Positions 36,437-44,736 of a stretch of DNA of 64,000 nt are shown here, in pieces. The stretch spans positions 20,230 to 84,229 of the forward strand of contig JAFQJB010000016.1 of NCBI GenBank assembly GCA_017397305.1, given 5' to 3'. This stretch comes from Clostridia bacterium (GTDB lineage Bacteria; Bacillota; Clostridia; Christensenellales; Borkfalkiaceae). Every line of letters starts with the position of its first letter. Position 1 is the first letter of the stretch. The notes under the pieces were generated by a model. It worked only from the letters and a program-made list of their open reading frames with translations. It was not told where the DNA came from and did not search any database. Made by a program: the position numbers and the translations under genes.

Positions 36437-36725
36437 CTCCTTTTATTAGGGACAAAAAAACTCGTCCCAAAGTCGTTACTTTGAGACGAGTGAAAATTCT
36501 TACACCCGCGGTACCACTCAAATTGCGGAAATCCGCCACTTATCAGGGTCTATCAACCCTTATACGTTAACGCAGTAATCACGGAGAGGTTCTACTTGTT
36601 TATCAACTTTCTTCCTCTCAGCTCGGAAGCTACAACGAAAAACGCCTTTCCCACACGGCTTACACCAACCGCCGTCTCTCTACAAGGTTAACGCTTAACG
36701 CACTCTTCTTCAATGCCTTTAATGT
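36437..36725 (-). promoter_or_regulatory. T-box leader
   Basis: The minus-strand leader has the T-box core TGGTACCGCGGGTG (36502-36520), a terminator made of ACTCGTCTCAAAGT and its pair followed by TTTTTTT (36452-36491), and Stem I marks: AGAGAG, the distal GGTTGGTG loop on ACGGC/GCCGT, and GAAG/CTTC at the base. The specifier-loop 3' strand appears to read UUGUAG, so GUA (Val) or UGU (Cys) are candidates; I could not fix the register. T-box RNAs antiterminate on binding uncharged tRNA. Confidence 0.92.
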
Positions 36726-36731
36726 GAAGTT

Positions 36732-36760
36732 ATTTTAACATATACTTTAATCTTTGTCAA
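36732..36760 (-). promoter_or_regulatory. Promoter for the T-box leader
   Basis: Minus strand TTGACA (36755-36760), 17 bases, TAAAAT (36732-36737), just upstream of the expected leader start. Confidence 0.8.
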
Positions 36761-36774
36761 CAAATTTTAATGTA

Positions 36775-36810
36775 ATAATAAAAATTCGACACGGCGACTA
36801 CCGTGTCGAA
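36775..36810 (-). terminator. Terminator after the ceramidase-like gene
   Basis: TTCGACACGG and CCGTGTCGAA form a perfect 10-bp stem around a 6-base loop, followed on the minus strand by TTTTTATTATT, six bases after the stop at 36817. Confidence 0.9.
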
Positions 36811-36816
36811 TGGATT

Positions 36817-38178
36817 TTATTTTCTAAGGTCGGATAAAATTTCCAAGCCTTTTTCGATGATAAGTTCAGCAGTTCCCGCCTTAAAGCCAGATGAACGTGC
36901 TTCATATCCACCTTCTTCATAAGAGTCTTTCATGGGGAAATATCCTTCGCTTCCGTTTGTTAAACAGCAAGGAAGAACGTAATCCCAATCCTTAGCCCCT
37001 TTAATACCCCTACCAATACCCGTGAAAGGTTCACCGGGGATACCGAAGAAAGCAACGTCACCAATAGATACGGCACCGAAAGGAAGGTGGAAGAAATCTT
37101 CCGCATTCTCTAACCTTACCATTCTTGCAGCTTCTGCAACAACGGTGGTGAGCATCATTGCCTTAAAGGGAATTTCATCATCTTTACCTGCATTATGAAG
37201 GTCGTTATACTTATGTGCAAGAACAAGTTCTTCTTTTGTAGCCTTGTTTGCGGGGATATCAACGATATTTAATGAATATTTAATGTTATCAACGTCAACG
37301 TATGCAACCTTATCGAAAATTTGCAATACCGCACCCGTTACAACGCGTGCAATGTATCTTGCGTGACCATATCCGCGAGAGCAACCGTCGAAATCGTTAA
37401 ACATATCGTTAAAATCGCCAGCCTTGGGGTGAACGTTAACGTGGTTAACGTCGCCTTGCGCACCGTTGAAGAATATACACTTGGTATTATCAAGTGCTTT
37501 TTCAACGAAAGTTCTTGTAAGTGCGGGCCAGTCGCCAGAAATCTTGTTACCGCCAACTACGTCGGGGTGGTTTGCAAAGTGAACTAGCACAACGCTTTCA
37601 GCGTTTTCCCTATCAAAACGGAGAACAACAACTCTCTCGTCAACGTCACCAATAGGTGCTAAAATATCAGGGTTATTTACACCGGGGTTGGTTTTTGCAG
37701 TGCCGTCTTTCATACGGAATCTACGAACGAACGCAACGTTTGGTGCTTGGCTTTGACCTACGCCCATTTTAGCAGGTTTTAAGTCTTCAATAGCAAATTG
37801 TGCAACGTCAGCGAGTTTTCTTTCAACCATATCTATATAGTTGATTTCCAACGGGTCGCTAGTCTTGCTGGCATACAATTCACCAAATTTAGGTCCAGTG
37901 TGAGTGTGGGTTGCAGACATAAAAATTGCTTCTGCGGGAACACCCGTTCTTTCAGTAACCGCCTTTTTAAATCTTTCAATATAGTTCATCTTAACACCGC
38001 AGTGGTCAATACTCATAAAGAGTACGGTTTTATCACCCGACTGAACAGCCGTTGCCAAAACGTATAAATCGTCTAATACGCCGTCTGCGATACGTTCTTT
38101 ATAATAACCTGCGATTTGTATTCCCATAGGGGGAGTTACAACCGCTCTTGCATAACCAACTTTCAAATTGTTTGCCAT
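36817..38178 (-). CDS. Neutral/alkaline ceramidase-like hydrolase
   Basis: 453 residues resembling the N-terminal catalytic domain of the neutral ceramidase family: GYARAVVTPPMGIQIAGYYKER at the start, MSATHTHTGPKFGELY with the metal-binding histidines, VHFANHPDVVGG, FFNGAQGDVNHV and GIPGEPFTGIGRGIK. Many gut and soil bacteria carry such stand-alone domains of unknown substrate, often in sugar-use loci. No signal peptide is visible, so it is probably cytoplasmic. It has its own promoter and terminator. Ceramide as the substrate is doubtful for a cytoplasmic enzyme. Confidence 0.82.
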   Translation of the reverse strand: MANNLKVGYARAVVTPPMGIQIAGYYKERIADGVLDDLYVLATAVQSGDKTVLFMSIDHCGVKMNYIERFKKAVTERTGVPAEAIFMSATHTHTGPKFGELYASKTSDPLEINYIDMVERKLADVAQFAIEDLKPAKMGVGQSQAPNVAFVRRFRMKDGTAKTNPGVNNPDILAPIGDVDERVVVLRFDRENAESVVLVHFANHPDVVGGNKISGDWPALTRTFVEKALDNTKCIFFNGAQGDVNHVNVHPKAGDFNDMFNDFDGCSRGYGHARYIARVVTGAVLQIFDKVAYVDVDNIKYSLNIVDIPANKATKEELVLAHKYNDLHNAGKDDEIPFKAMMLTTVVAEAARMVRLENAEDFFHLPFGAVSIGDVAFFGIPGEPFTGIGRGIKGAKDWDYVLPCCLTNGSEGYFPMKDSYEEGGYEARSSGFKAGTAELIIEKGLEILSDLRK

Positions 38179-38209
38179 AAAATTTTCCTCACTTAATTTA
38201 TGTAATTAT

Positions 38210-38238
38210 AATGTAACATTACCGCTTGCTTTTGTCAA
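38210..38238 (-). promoter_or_regulatory. Promoter for the ceramidase-like gene
   Basis: Minus strand TTGACA (38233-38238), 17 bases, TACATT (38210-38215), about 30 bases before the ATG. Confidence 0.6.
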
Positions 38239-38287
38239 TCGTTTATGTATAAAAATATAGTCTTTTATTACAAATATTTTTTATTAC

Positions 38288-38315
38288 AAAATTAAAAGGC
38301 AACCCATAGGGTTGC
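38288..38315 (-). terminator. Terminator after the HAD phosphatase operon
   Basis: GCAACCC, ATA, GGGTTGC then CTTTTAATTTTG on the minus strand, six bases after the HAD gene stop. Confidence 0.8.
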
Positions 38316-38321
38316 ACTTTC

Positions 38322-39140
38322 TTATAGTTCAATTTCTTTAACACTGTTTAATAAATAGGTAGGCTTCTCAACGCCTTGCGCCCTCTTAACTTCTTCCATT
38401 GTCACCTCGCCAGATAAAACGCAAATGGTGTCTACCCCCGCGTTGTTACCAGACGCTATGTCGGTATAAAGCCTATCGCCAACAACAACCGTTTGTTCTT
38501 TGGTTGCGCCAAACTTTTCCATTGCTTTATAAATCATTGTGGGTTGGGGCTTTCCAATAAACTGCGGAAGTTTTCCTGTCGCTCGCTCTATACTTTGGCA
38601 CATTGCACCGCAGTCTGGAATATAACCAAATTCCACAGGGCACACCCAGTCGGGATTTGTTGCATAATATGGGAGGTCGTGAAGGGATAACATTTTGCAA
38701 GTGTTATACACCTTTTCACCGCTAAACTCGGGGTCAAAACCTACAACAACTGCTTTTGCGTTTTCATCGTATTCGGTAGTAACTTTAAGCCCTTCATTAA
38801 TAAATTCTTGAATTAAAGATTTAGTGCCTTGAACGTAAATAAGTTCCTTGTCGTGCTTTTCTTTAATTAGTTCAACCATTGCTTGAGATGAAGTAAAAAA
38901 GTTATTCTCCTTAACCATAGTTAAACCAAGGCGGTGCATCTTTTTAACGTAATCATTTACCGACTTTGAAGAATTGTTGGTAATAAAAACGTAGTTTGCG
39001 CCCTTTTTTTCTATTCCGCCTAAAAGTTCTTCAACGCCGTCAAAGAGTATGTCGCCCAAATACACCGTTCCGTCCATATCGAAAAGGTAAAGTTTTTTGT
39101 CTTTTAAGGTGTTAACGGTTTTACCTAAACAGTCTTTCAT
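38322..39140 (-). CDS. HAD-IIA (NagD-type) sugar phosphatase
   Basis: 272 residues of the HAD superfamily subclass IIA. Motif 1 is LYLFDMDGTVYLGD (nucleophile D and general acid D), motif 2 FITNNSSKS, then the C2 cap (FDPEFSGEKVYNTCKML), the lysine in IGKPQPTMI and motif 4 VVGDRLYTDIASGNNAGVDT. Family members act on sugar phosphates, glycerol-3-phosphate, nucleotides or pyridoxal phosphate. As the last gene behind a glycerol-3-phosphate oxidation set, glycerol-3-phosphate phosphatase is a plausible but inferred role. Confidence 0.88.
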   Translation of the reverse strand: MKDCLGKTVNTLKDKKLYLFDMDGTVYLGDILFDGVEELLGGIEKKGANYVFITNNSSKSVNDYVKKMHRLGLTMVKENNFFTSSQAMVELIKEKHDKELIYVQGTKSLIQEFINEGLKVTTEYDENAKAVVVGFDPEFSGEKVYNTCKMLSLHDLPYYATNPDWVCPVEFGYIPDCGAMCQSIERATGKLPQFIGKPQPTMIYKAMEKFGATKEQTVVVGDRLYTDIASGNNAGVDTICVLSGEVTMEEVKRAQGVEKPTYLLNSVKEIEL

Positions 39141-39149
39141 AAATTTCTC

Positions 39150-39500
39150 CTAATTAATGTTTGAAGTTGCAATTAAGTTTACGCCATCAGCAATATTTTC
39201 TTTAAGCACGTCCCCAATTCTTACGGGGGTTTTTGCTTTTATTTGATTGATTTTTTCCATTACTTCAAAAATTTCAGCCTTTTTTATTGGCATCGATGTT
39301 TTTACAGGAAGCATTTTCCCGTTGTCCGTTTTAACGGTTGAAGTAACTATTCGCATTGGGCAAACAACTTCGCTTTCCGCGTAAATTTTTCCACGGGGAC
39401 AGCCGTTACCCTTAACGTCGACACATTTTTCGTTCTCTATGCTCGCTTGTATTTGGCAACCCATTGGGCATTCTATGCAAGTTAAATTTTTTATTATCAT
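39150..39500 (-). CDS. DUF1667 protein of the anaerobic glycerol-3-phosphate dehydrogenase set
   Basis: 116 residues with four N-terminal cysteines, CIECPMGC near residue 8 and GNGCPRG near 33, plus CPMRIVTSTVKTDNGKMLPVKTSMPIKKAEIF, the DUF1667 pattern. The gene is regularly found after the two FAD enzymes upstream and is thought to be the small iron-sulfur (GlpC-like) partner. Its start overlaps the upstream FAD gene by 4 bases. Confidence 0.88.
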   Translation of the reverse strand: MIIKNLTCIECPMGCQIQASIENEKCVDVKGNGCPRGKIYAESEVVCPMRIVTSTVKTDNGKMLPVKTSMPIKKAEIFEVMEKINQIKAKTPVRIGDVLKENIADGVNLIATSNIN

Positions 39501-40753
39501 ATATCCCCCTCCACTAACACTTCAATTTCATATACAATTTTGTCAGTCTTTTCTTTTGTTAATATAAGGGTTTCCATTTCTCCCGGTGCAACGATTTTTT
39601 TGTTCTTTTTAACAAGAATTTCATCGCCACATTTAACGGTAATGGTGCAATCTTTAAGCATTTTTGTTGGACGGAAGAAAAGTTTTACGTTGCCGTCAAT
39701 ATTCTTATCAATCTTTTGTGGCACAACGTAAGCAACGTTTTTACCGTTTTTTACGTCAACCGCATCGCGCCCTTTGTTTGCCTTTTTTATATACTCCCCT
39801 GCGTAAGCGCCTGCAAGGAAGGCTTCTTCGGAAACAAAATCAACCAAATCGTGCACTTGCAGAACGTTACCGCAAGCAAAAAAACCATTGACAAGCGTTT
39901 CTCTTGTTTGATACACTATTGCGCCACGCGTATTTGGTGAAAGTGGGATATTTGCGCTTTTAGAAAGTTCATTTTCGGGAATAAGCCCAACCGAAAAAAG
40001 CACAGTATCGCAATCAAAATGAATTTCCGTGTTGGGTATTGGTTGCCTATTTTGGTCAACTTTGCTTACAACCACTCCAGTAACGTGTTTATCGCCTTCA
40101 ATTTTAGTTATCGTATGGCTTAAATAAAGTGGAATATCAAAATCATCAAGGCATTGCACAATGTTGCGTTTTAGCCCACTAGAATAAGGCATAATCTCTA
40201 AAACGGCTTGAACTTTTGCGCCCTCTAAAGTCATACGGCGCGCCATAATAAGTCCAATATCTCCCGAGCCGAGAATTACCACTTTTTTACCAGGCAAAAA
40301 CCCTTTAACGTTTACAAATTTTTGCGCCGTTCCCGCCGAATAAATACCCGCAGGGCGACTACCTGCAATGTTTAATGCACCACGGCTACGCTCTCTACAA
40401 CCCATTGCAAGTATTATTGCTTTTGCTTTTAGCGAAAACACACCTTCTTTAGAGTTGATTGCAGTAATAGTTTTATCCTCCCTCATAGAAAGCACGGTTG
40501 TTTGAAGCATTACTTCAATATTCCTTGTCTTTAACTCATCGATAAAACGAAAAGCGTATTCGGGGCCTGACAAACTTTCTTTGAATCTATTAAGACCAAA
40601 GCCGTTATGTATACATTGGTTAAGTATTCCGCCAAGGCAATCTTCTCTTTCTAGGATAAGCACACTTTTTGCGCCCTTGTCATAAGCAGAGATTGCGGCA
40701 GCAAGCCCTGCTGGGCCACCACCGATTACTATTATATCATACTTTTTCTTCAT
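39497..40753 (-). CDS. FAD-dependent NAD(P)-linked oxidoreductase of the glp operon
   Basis: 418 residues: an FAD fold DIIVIGGGPAGLAAAISAYDKGA at the N-terminus, a second nucleotide fold KVVILGSGDIGLIMARRMTLEGA near 170, and the closing FAD motif GFFACGNVLQVHDLVDFVSEEA. It lies between the GlpA-like gene and DUF1667 with four-base overlaps on both sides, so a three-subunit complex that oxidises glycerol-3-phosphate and passes electrons to NAD or another carrier is likely. It is not a homologue of E. coli GlpB in strict detail; the exact acceptor is not shown. Confidence 0.85.
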   Translation of the reverse strand: MKKKYDIIVIGGGPAGLAAAISAYDKGAKSVLILEREDCLGGILNQCIHNGFGLNRFKESLSGPEYAFRFIDELKTRNIEVMLQTTVLSMREDKTITAINSKEGVFSLKAKAIILAMGCRERSRGALNIAGSRPAGIYSAGTAQKFVNVKGFLPGKKVVILGSGDIGLIMARRMTLEGAKVQAVLEIMPYSSGLKRNIVQCLDDFDIPLYLSHTITKIEGDKHVTGVVVSKVDQNRQPIPNTEIHFDCDTVLFSVGLIPENELSKSANIPLSPNTRGAIVYQTRETLVNGFFACGNVLQVHDLVDFVSEEAFLAGAYAGEYIKKANKGRDAVDVKNGKNVAYVVPQKIDKNIDGNVKLFFRPTKMLKDCTITVKCGDEILVKKNKKIVAPGEMETLILTKEKTDKIVYEIEVLVEGDI

Positions 40754-42180
40754 TTGGTCACCTTTAAAAGAATTTCTGAGCCTTTTCCCTTTTTTGTTAC
40801 TTCGGTTAATGCGATATTTTGTTCTTTAGCAATCAAATCTGCAATATATGGTTGACAGAACCCACCTTGACACCTTCCCATACCGCTACGGGTACGGCGC
40901 TTAATGGCATCGATATTTTTTGCAGGGGGATTTGTTCGAATTGCGTGCAAAATCTCGCCTTCGGTTATTTGTTCGCACCTGCAAACAATTTTGCCATACG
41001 AGCTATCTTTTTTTATAATTTTGTTTTTTTTCTTGATAGAAAGATTCTTAAAGCAACTCTCGCTTTCCCTTTTTCCGTTGAATTTTTTGTTTTTTACCAG
41101 CTCAGTTTGTTTTGAAACCAATTCTTCAACTACAAATTTTGCTATTGCGGGGGCGGAAGTTAAACCAGGGGACTCAATACCCGCACAGTGTATTACTCCT
41201 TTGGTATTTTTACTCTCTTCTATTATAAAATCGTTACGATTAGAAAAAGCACGCGCACCTGCAAAGGAAGTTATTGTGTTAAATAAAGGCGGTTTTTCTA
41301 AAATAGTGTTAACCTTTTCAATAACAAAGGACATTCCTTTTGCGCTTGTATCTATATCTTCTTTTTCTGTTTCTTCAGCAGTAGGTCCAAATAAAAGATT
41401 GCTATCCACTGTTTGCGTTGCCAAAATTCCTTTACCTGCTTTGGTCGGCACAAAGAACAAGGTGTGCGATATAAAGCCACCACTTTCTCTATCTATTAGG
41501 ATATATTCGCCCTTTCTTGCCTTAACTTCTATATCGCTATCGCCAACTAAACTTGCAATTTTTCCGCTTCCAAGTCCTGCACAGTTTATGATAATTTTGC
41601 CTTCAATCTCTTTGCCGAAAGCCGATTTTACTATAAACTTGTTTTCTCTTTTAACGATATCAGCCACTTCAAAGTCGGTAATAAGCGTTGCACCGTTATC
41701 CATTGCGTTGCCAATAGATGCTATTGTTAGTTCGTAAGGGCAAACAATTCCGCTGGTTTTAGCATATAACGCGCCAACTGCTTGATTTGAAACGTTAGGC
41801 TCTAACCTTTTTAGCTTGCTTGCACTTATAATTTCTAAGCCATTCACCCCGTTCGCTTTTCCACGAGCTTTCAATTTCTCTAAAACTGCTAATTCTTCTT
41901 GCGAAAAGGCAACAACAAGCGCTCCATTATTTTTATATTTAACGCCCAATTCTTTGGTGTAACCTTTCATCATCTTATTGCCAATCACGTTAAATTTTGC
42001 CTTTAAGGTGTTGGGCACGGCATCAAATCCCGCGTGAACAATACCGCTGTTGGCTTTGCTTTGCCCCATGCACACGTCGTTTTCCTTTTCTAGCAAACAT
42101 ATCGATAATTTGTATTTTGTTAATTCGCGAAGAATAGTTCCGCCTATTACTCCACCACCAATTACTAAAACGTCAAACAT
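40750..42180 (-). CDS. GlpA-like glycerol-3-phosphate dehydrogenase with [2Fe-2S] BFD domain
   Basis: 476 residues. A DAO-type FAD fold (DVLVIGGGVIGGTILRELTKYKLSI, then GQSKANSGIVHAGFD and NCAGLGSGKIASLVG) takes the first 370 residues. The C-terminus is a BFD-like iron-sulfur domain with cysteines in CRCEQITEGEI and RRTRSGMGRCQGGFC. This is the type 2 anaerobic glycerol-3-phosphate dehydrogenase arrangement seen with DUF1667 in Clostridia. It is first in its operon and divergent from a DeoR regulator; glpK and glpF are not in the window. Confidence 0.88.
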   Translation of the reverse strand: MFDVLVIGGGVIGGTILRELTKYKLSICLLEKENDVCMGQSKANSGIVHAGFDAVPNTLKAKFNVIGNKMMKGYTKELGVKYKNNGALVVAFSQEELAVLEKLKARGKANGVNGLEIISASKLKRLEPNVSNQAVGALYAKTSGIVCPYELTIASIGNAMDNGATLITDFEVADIVKRENKFIVKSAFGKEIEGKIIINCAGLGSGKIASLVGDSDIEVKARKGEYILIDRESGGFISHTLFFVPTKAGKGILATQTVDSNLLFGPTAEETEKEDIDTSAKGMSFVIEKVNTILEKPPLFNTITSFAGARAFSNRNDFIIEESKNTKGVIHCAGIESPGLTSAPAIAKFVVEELVSKQTELVKNKKFNGKRESESCFKNLSIKKKNKIIKKDSSYGKIVCRCEQITEGEILHAIRTNPPAKNIDAIKRRTRSGMGRCQGGFCQPYIADLIAKEQNIALTEVTKKGKGSEILLKVTK

Positions 42181-42219
42181 TATTACTCCTTTTTATAGTT
42201 GACTTTTCCTCTTTACTGT

Positions 42220-42313
42220 ATTATAATACTTTTAATCAAAATGAGCATAATATTTTTACGTTATTGCTTATTTGAGAACACTATTTGAAAAATGAGCACT
42301 ATTAACGTGCTCA
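42220..42313. promoter_or_regulatory. Divergent glp control region with TGAGCA operator repeats
   Basis: A minus-strand TATAAT lies at 42220-42225 without a good -35 box. TGAGCA occurs at 42242-42247 in that -35 position and again as an inverted pair TGAGCA-N9-TGCTCA at 42293-42313, with a related TGAGAACA between. These are likely operators of the DeoR-family protein encoded at 42338. Confidence 0.65.
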
Positions 42314-42337
42314 AATTCCTATTTTACGCGGTAAGTT

Positions 42338-43078
42338 ATGAAAACAAATCATCAAGAAAAAATACTTAAATTATTAGAAGAAAATCAATTTTTGAAAGTG
42401 GAAGAAATTGCAGAGCGAATCTTTTTAAGTCCATCGTCAGTAAGGCGGGCGCTAAACACCTTGCAACAAACGGGACTTATTACGAGGGTTCACGGCGGTG
42501 CTAAGTTAAACAATGAAAATAATTTTTCGCCAAGTTTTACCTTCCGCATTCACCAAAACAGCTTTGAAAAAAAGAAAATTGCCCTCTCCGCCATAAAACT
42601 TATCAAAGACGGCGACGTTATTTTTCTTGACGGCACGACCTCGGCTTTCTTTATTGCAGAATATCTTTCGCAATTTAGCAATATAAAAGTTATCACAAAC
42701 GGCATTGACACCCTTTCACTGCTTTCTAAAAAGGGTGTGACAGCCTATTCGACGGGCGGACAAGTATCTAAGGAAAACCCCTCCGTTTTGGTTGGAAGAT
42801 ATGCTGAAAACACCATAAATAATTTCCACGCAGATATAACATTTTTCTCCGCCCAATCTATTAATACCGACGGCGAAATTTACGATTGCTTTGAAGAGGA
42901 AAACTTTATAAGGCGAGCAATGATAAGAAATTCCAAAACCAACGTCTTTTTGTGCGACGATGCAAAGTTCAATAGAACTTCACACTATAGGCTATGTTCG
43001 GTAAACGATATAGAGTACGTTGTAAGTAACACAGAGCAAGACTTTATAGATAAAAACAAATTGATAGTGAGCAACTAA
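42338..43078 (+). CDS. DeoR/GlpR-family transcriptional regulator
   Basis: 246 residues. N-terminal DeoR HTH: ILKLLEENQFLKVEEIAERIFLSPSSVRRALNTLQQTGLITRVHGGAK, the family signature. The C-terminal phosphosugar-sensing domain shows DVIFLDGTTSAFFIAEYL, KVITNGIDTLSLL and FFSAQSINTDGEIYDCFEEE. It is divergent from the glycerol-3-phosphate oxidation genes and adjoins the repeated TGAGCA sites, so it probably represses them until a phosphorylated inducer binds. No strong ribosome binding site is visible. Confidence 0.92.
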   Translation: MKTNHQEKILKLLEENQFLKVEEIAERIFLSPSSVRRALNTLQQTGLITRVHGGAKLNNENNFSPSFTFRIHQNSFEKKKIALSAIKLIKDGDVIFLDGTTSAFFIAEYLSQFSNIKVITNGIDTLSLLSKKGVTAYSTGGQVSKENPSVLVGRYAENTINNFHADITFFSAQSINTDGEIYDCFEEENFIRRAMIRNSKTNVFLCDDAKFNRTSHYRLCSVNDIEYVVSNTEQDFIDKNKLIVSN

Positions 43079-43084
43079 AAAATT

Positions 43085-43113
43085 AAAACCCCGACACTTT
43101 GATGTCGGGGTTT
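43085..43113 (+). terminator. Bidirectional terminator between the deoR and epimerase genes
   Basis: AACCCCGACA and TGTCGGGGTT pair around CTTTGA, with T/A-rich tails on both strands. It serves the two convergent genes. Confidence 0.9.
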
Positions 43114-43116
43114 ACT

Positions 43117-44016
43117 TTATTTAACTGAAATTTTAAGAGAGAATGAAAGTTTATCCTTTCCCTTAATCTCGCCTTTTTGACCATACTTTTCGGCATTATA
43201 AACGGTGTCGTAACCCGCTGTACACGGCTCTAGCCCGATGCAACTGCAATCGTTTAAGAATCCGTGGTTAAGCCAAAGTCCAAGATAGGATAGTCCACTA
43301 AATTCCATGCTGAAAACTTTGCCGTCGGCATACTTAAAGCCAACCATTCCGCCCGATAGCTTTTGCGGAAAATAAAGTTTATAGCAATGTCCGTCGGGGG
43401 TTTTATCAAAGGTGAGCATTTGACTATTTAAGGGCAATCTTTCACCCTTTTTACCAAACTTCCCTTTAACGTCGTTAACAAGGTCAACCAAATCACCGTC
43501 TGCAAAAGGAGTCAGTACCTCTCCACCACCGCTTATATCGATAAGGCAGTGCCCCGCCCAAACGCAAGGAAAAACTTCGCTGGATAGATTTTCTATTTGA
43601 TAATCAATCTTTAACGCGCCATTTTCCTCGGTAATGGTTTTTTTATAAGCATAGTTAAGTTCTTTTGATATGGTTTCAATAACCAAACTATCTTCGTTTA
43701 TTTGATAGTCAAAAGAAAGCCTTGCAACTTCGCCGTGGTCGGGATAGGTCTTTCCCGCCCTATCCCCGTCCTTAATAGTAACGGGGTCGATAGTTGGGAA
43801 CATATCGTCAAACCCAGCACACTCGGTCTTTTCAAAACTGCCCTCTAACCCTAAATGTAAGAACTTTTTAGCGGGGTTTTGCACTAAGTATTCTTTTTCC
43901 CCCGCCATAAAAGACGCCATTTTACCGCCTTCCGTTGGCAAAAAATGCGCAACTGAATTTGCCGTTTCCACACAAACCGATTGGATATTTTTGAATTTAG
44001 ATAAATATATCTTCAT
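43117..44016 (-). CDS. Aldose 1-epimerase-family protein
   Basis: 299 residues of the galactose-mutarotase fold: VAHFLPTEGGKMASFMAGEKEYL at the N-terminus, GFDDMFPTIDP, the conserved histidine in WAGHCLIDISGGGEV and LWLNHGFLNDCSCIGLEPCTAGYDT near the C-terminus. The family epimerises free sugars at C1 or binds sugar derivatives. It is the last gene of a sugar-acid catabolic operon, so a matching substrate is likely, but unidentified. Confidence 0.78.
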   Translation of the reverse strand: MKIYLSKFKNIQSVCVETANSVAHFLPTEGGKMASFMAGEKEYLVQNPAKKFLHLGLEGSFEKTECAGFDDMFPTIDPVTIKDGDRAGKTYPDHGEVARLSFDYQINEDSLVIETISKELNYAYKKTITEENGALKIDYQIENLSSEVFPCVWAGHCLIDISGGGEVLTPFADGDLVDLVNDVKGKFGKKGERLPLNSQMLTFDKTPDGHCYKLYFPQKLSGGMVGFKYADGKVFSMEFSGLSYLGLWLNHGFLNDCSCIGLEPCTAGYDTVYNAEKYGQKGEIKGKDKLSFSLKISVK

Positions 44017-44017
44017 A

Positions 44018-44734
44018 TTATTCGGGTAAATATCTCTTTAAGGGAAGGTGGTGTGCTTGTTTTAGCACGTTAAATCCTTCCACGTAACCGGTATCGCATT
44101 GAAGACCACGTGCTCTTGCAAACACCTTAATATTTTCAGAAGTATCGATATTATCGTGCACTTTAAGCCACTCAATTTGGCTCTTATGACACTCATACAT
44201 CTTCACCTTTGTATCAATAGTATCGGTAATATCAACAAAAATTTCAGGGAAACTGTTTACCGCGTGAGTATTTTCCGCAGTGAAGATAGGTGTGAACTTA
44301 TCGAACACAGGATATTCGGGGTGGTCGGTAGGATAATGGCTAACTGTTGCCGCCATAGTTGCGTCAAATGCGATAGTGTGGGTTATGCTGTGGTCAACCA
44401 TATATTCATCAGCACCATGAGTGATGATAAAATCAGGTCTACATTTTCTAATAACGTCTGAAACGCGTTTTACAAGCAAATCGTAGTTTGCACGAATGAA
44501 CATATCGTCTACACCGAGATTGATATATTCAGCACCGATAATCGCCGCCGAATTTTTTGCTTCTTCAAGTCTTATTGCAGCGATTTCTTCTTTTGTATAA
44601 ACCTTATGACCTGCACTGCCGTTACCGAGCACGCACATAGTAACCTTATCACCGCGTTTTGCGCACTTTGCAAGCGTTCCGCCTGCATTGATTTCTAAAT
44701 CATCAGGATGACAACCAATTGCTAAAACGTTCAT
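44018..44734 (-). CDS. PIG-L (LmbE) family deacetylase
   Basis: 238 residues with the zinc-site motif AIGCHPDDLEINAGGTLAK (HPDD at about 8-11) and the second histidine site HGADEYMVDHSITHTIAFD. LmbE/PIG-L enzymes hydrolyse N-acetyl groups from amino sugars such as GlcNAc-inositol or bacillithiol precursors, or are involved in chitin-derived sugar use. In this operon it suggests an N-acetylated sugar or sugar acid. It starts two bases after the enolase-family gene. Confidence 0.9.
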   Translation of the reverse strand: MNVLAIGCHPDDLEINAGGTLAKCAKRGDKVTMCVLGNGSAGHKVYTKEEIAAIRLEEAKNSAAIIGAEYINLGVDDMFIRANYDLLVKRVSDVIRKCRPDFIITHGADEYMVDHSITHTIAFDATMAATVSHYPTDHPEYPVFDKFTPIFTAENTHAVNSFPEIFVDITDTIDTKVKMYECHKSQIEWLKVHDNIDTSENIKVFARARGLQCDTGYVEGFNVLKQAHHLPLKRYLPE

Positions 44735-44736
44735 AA

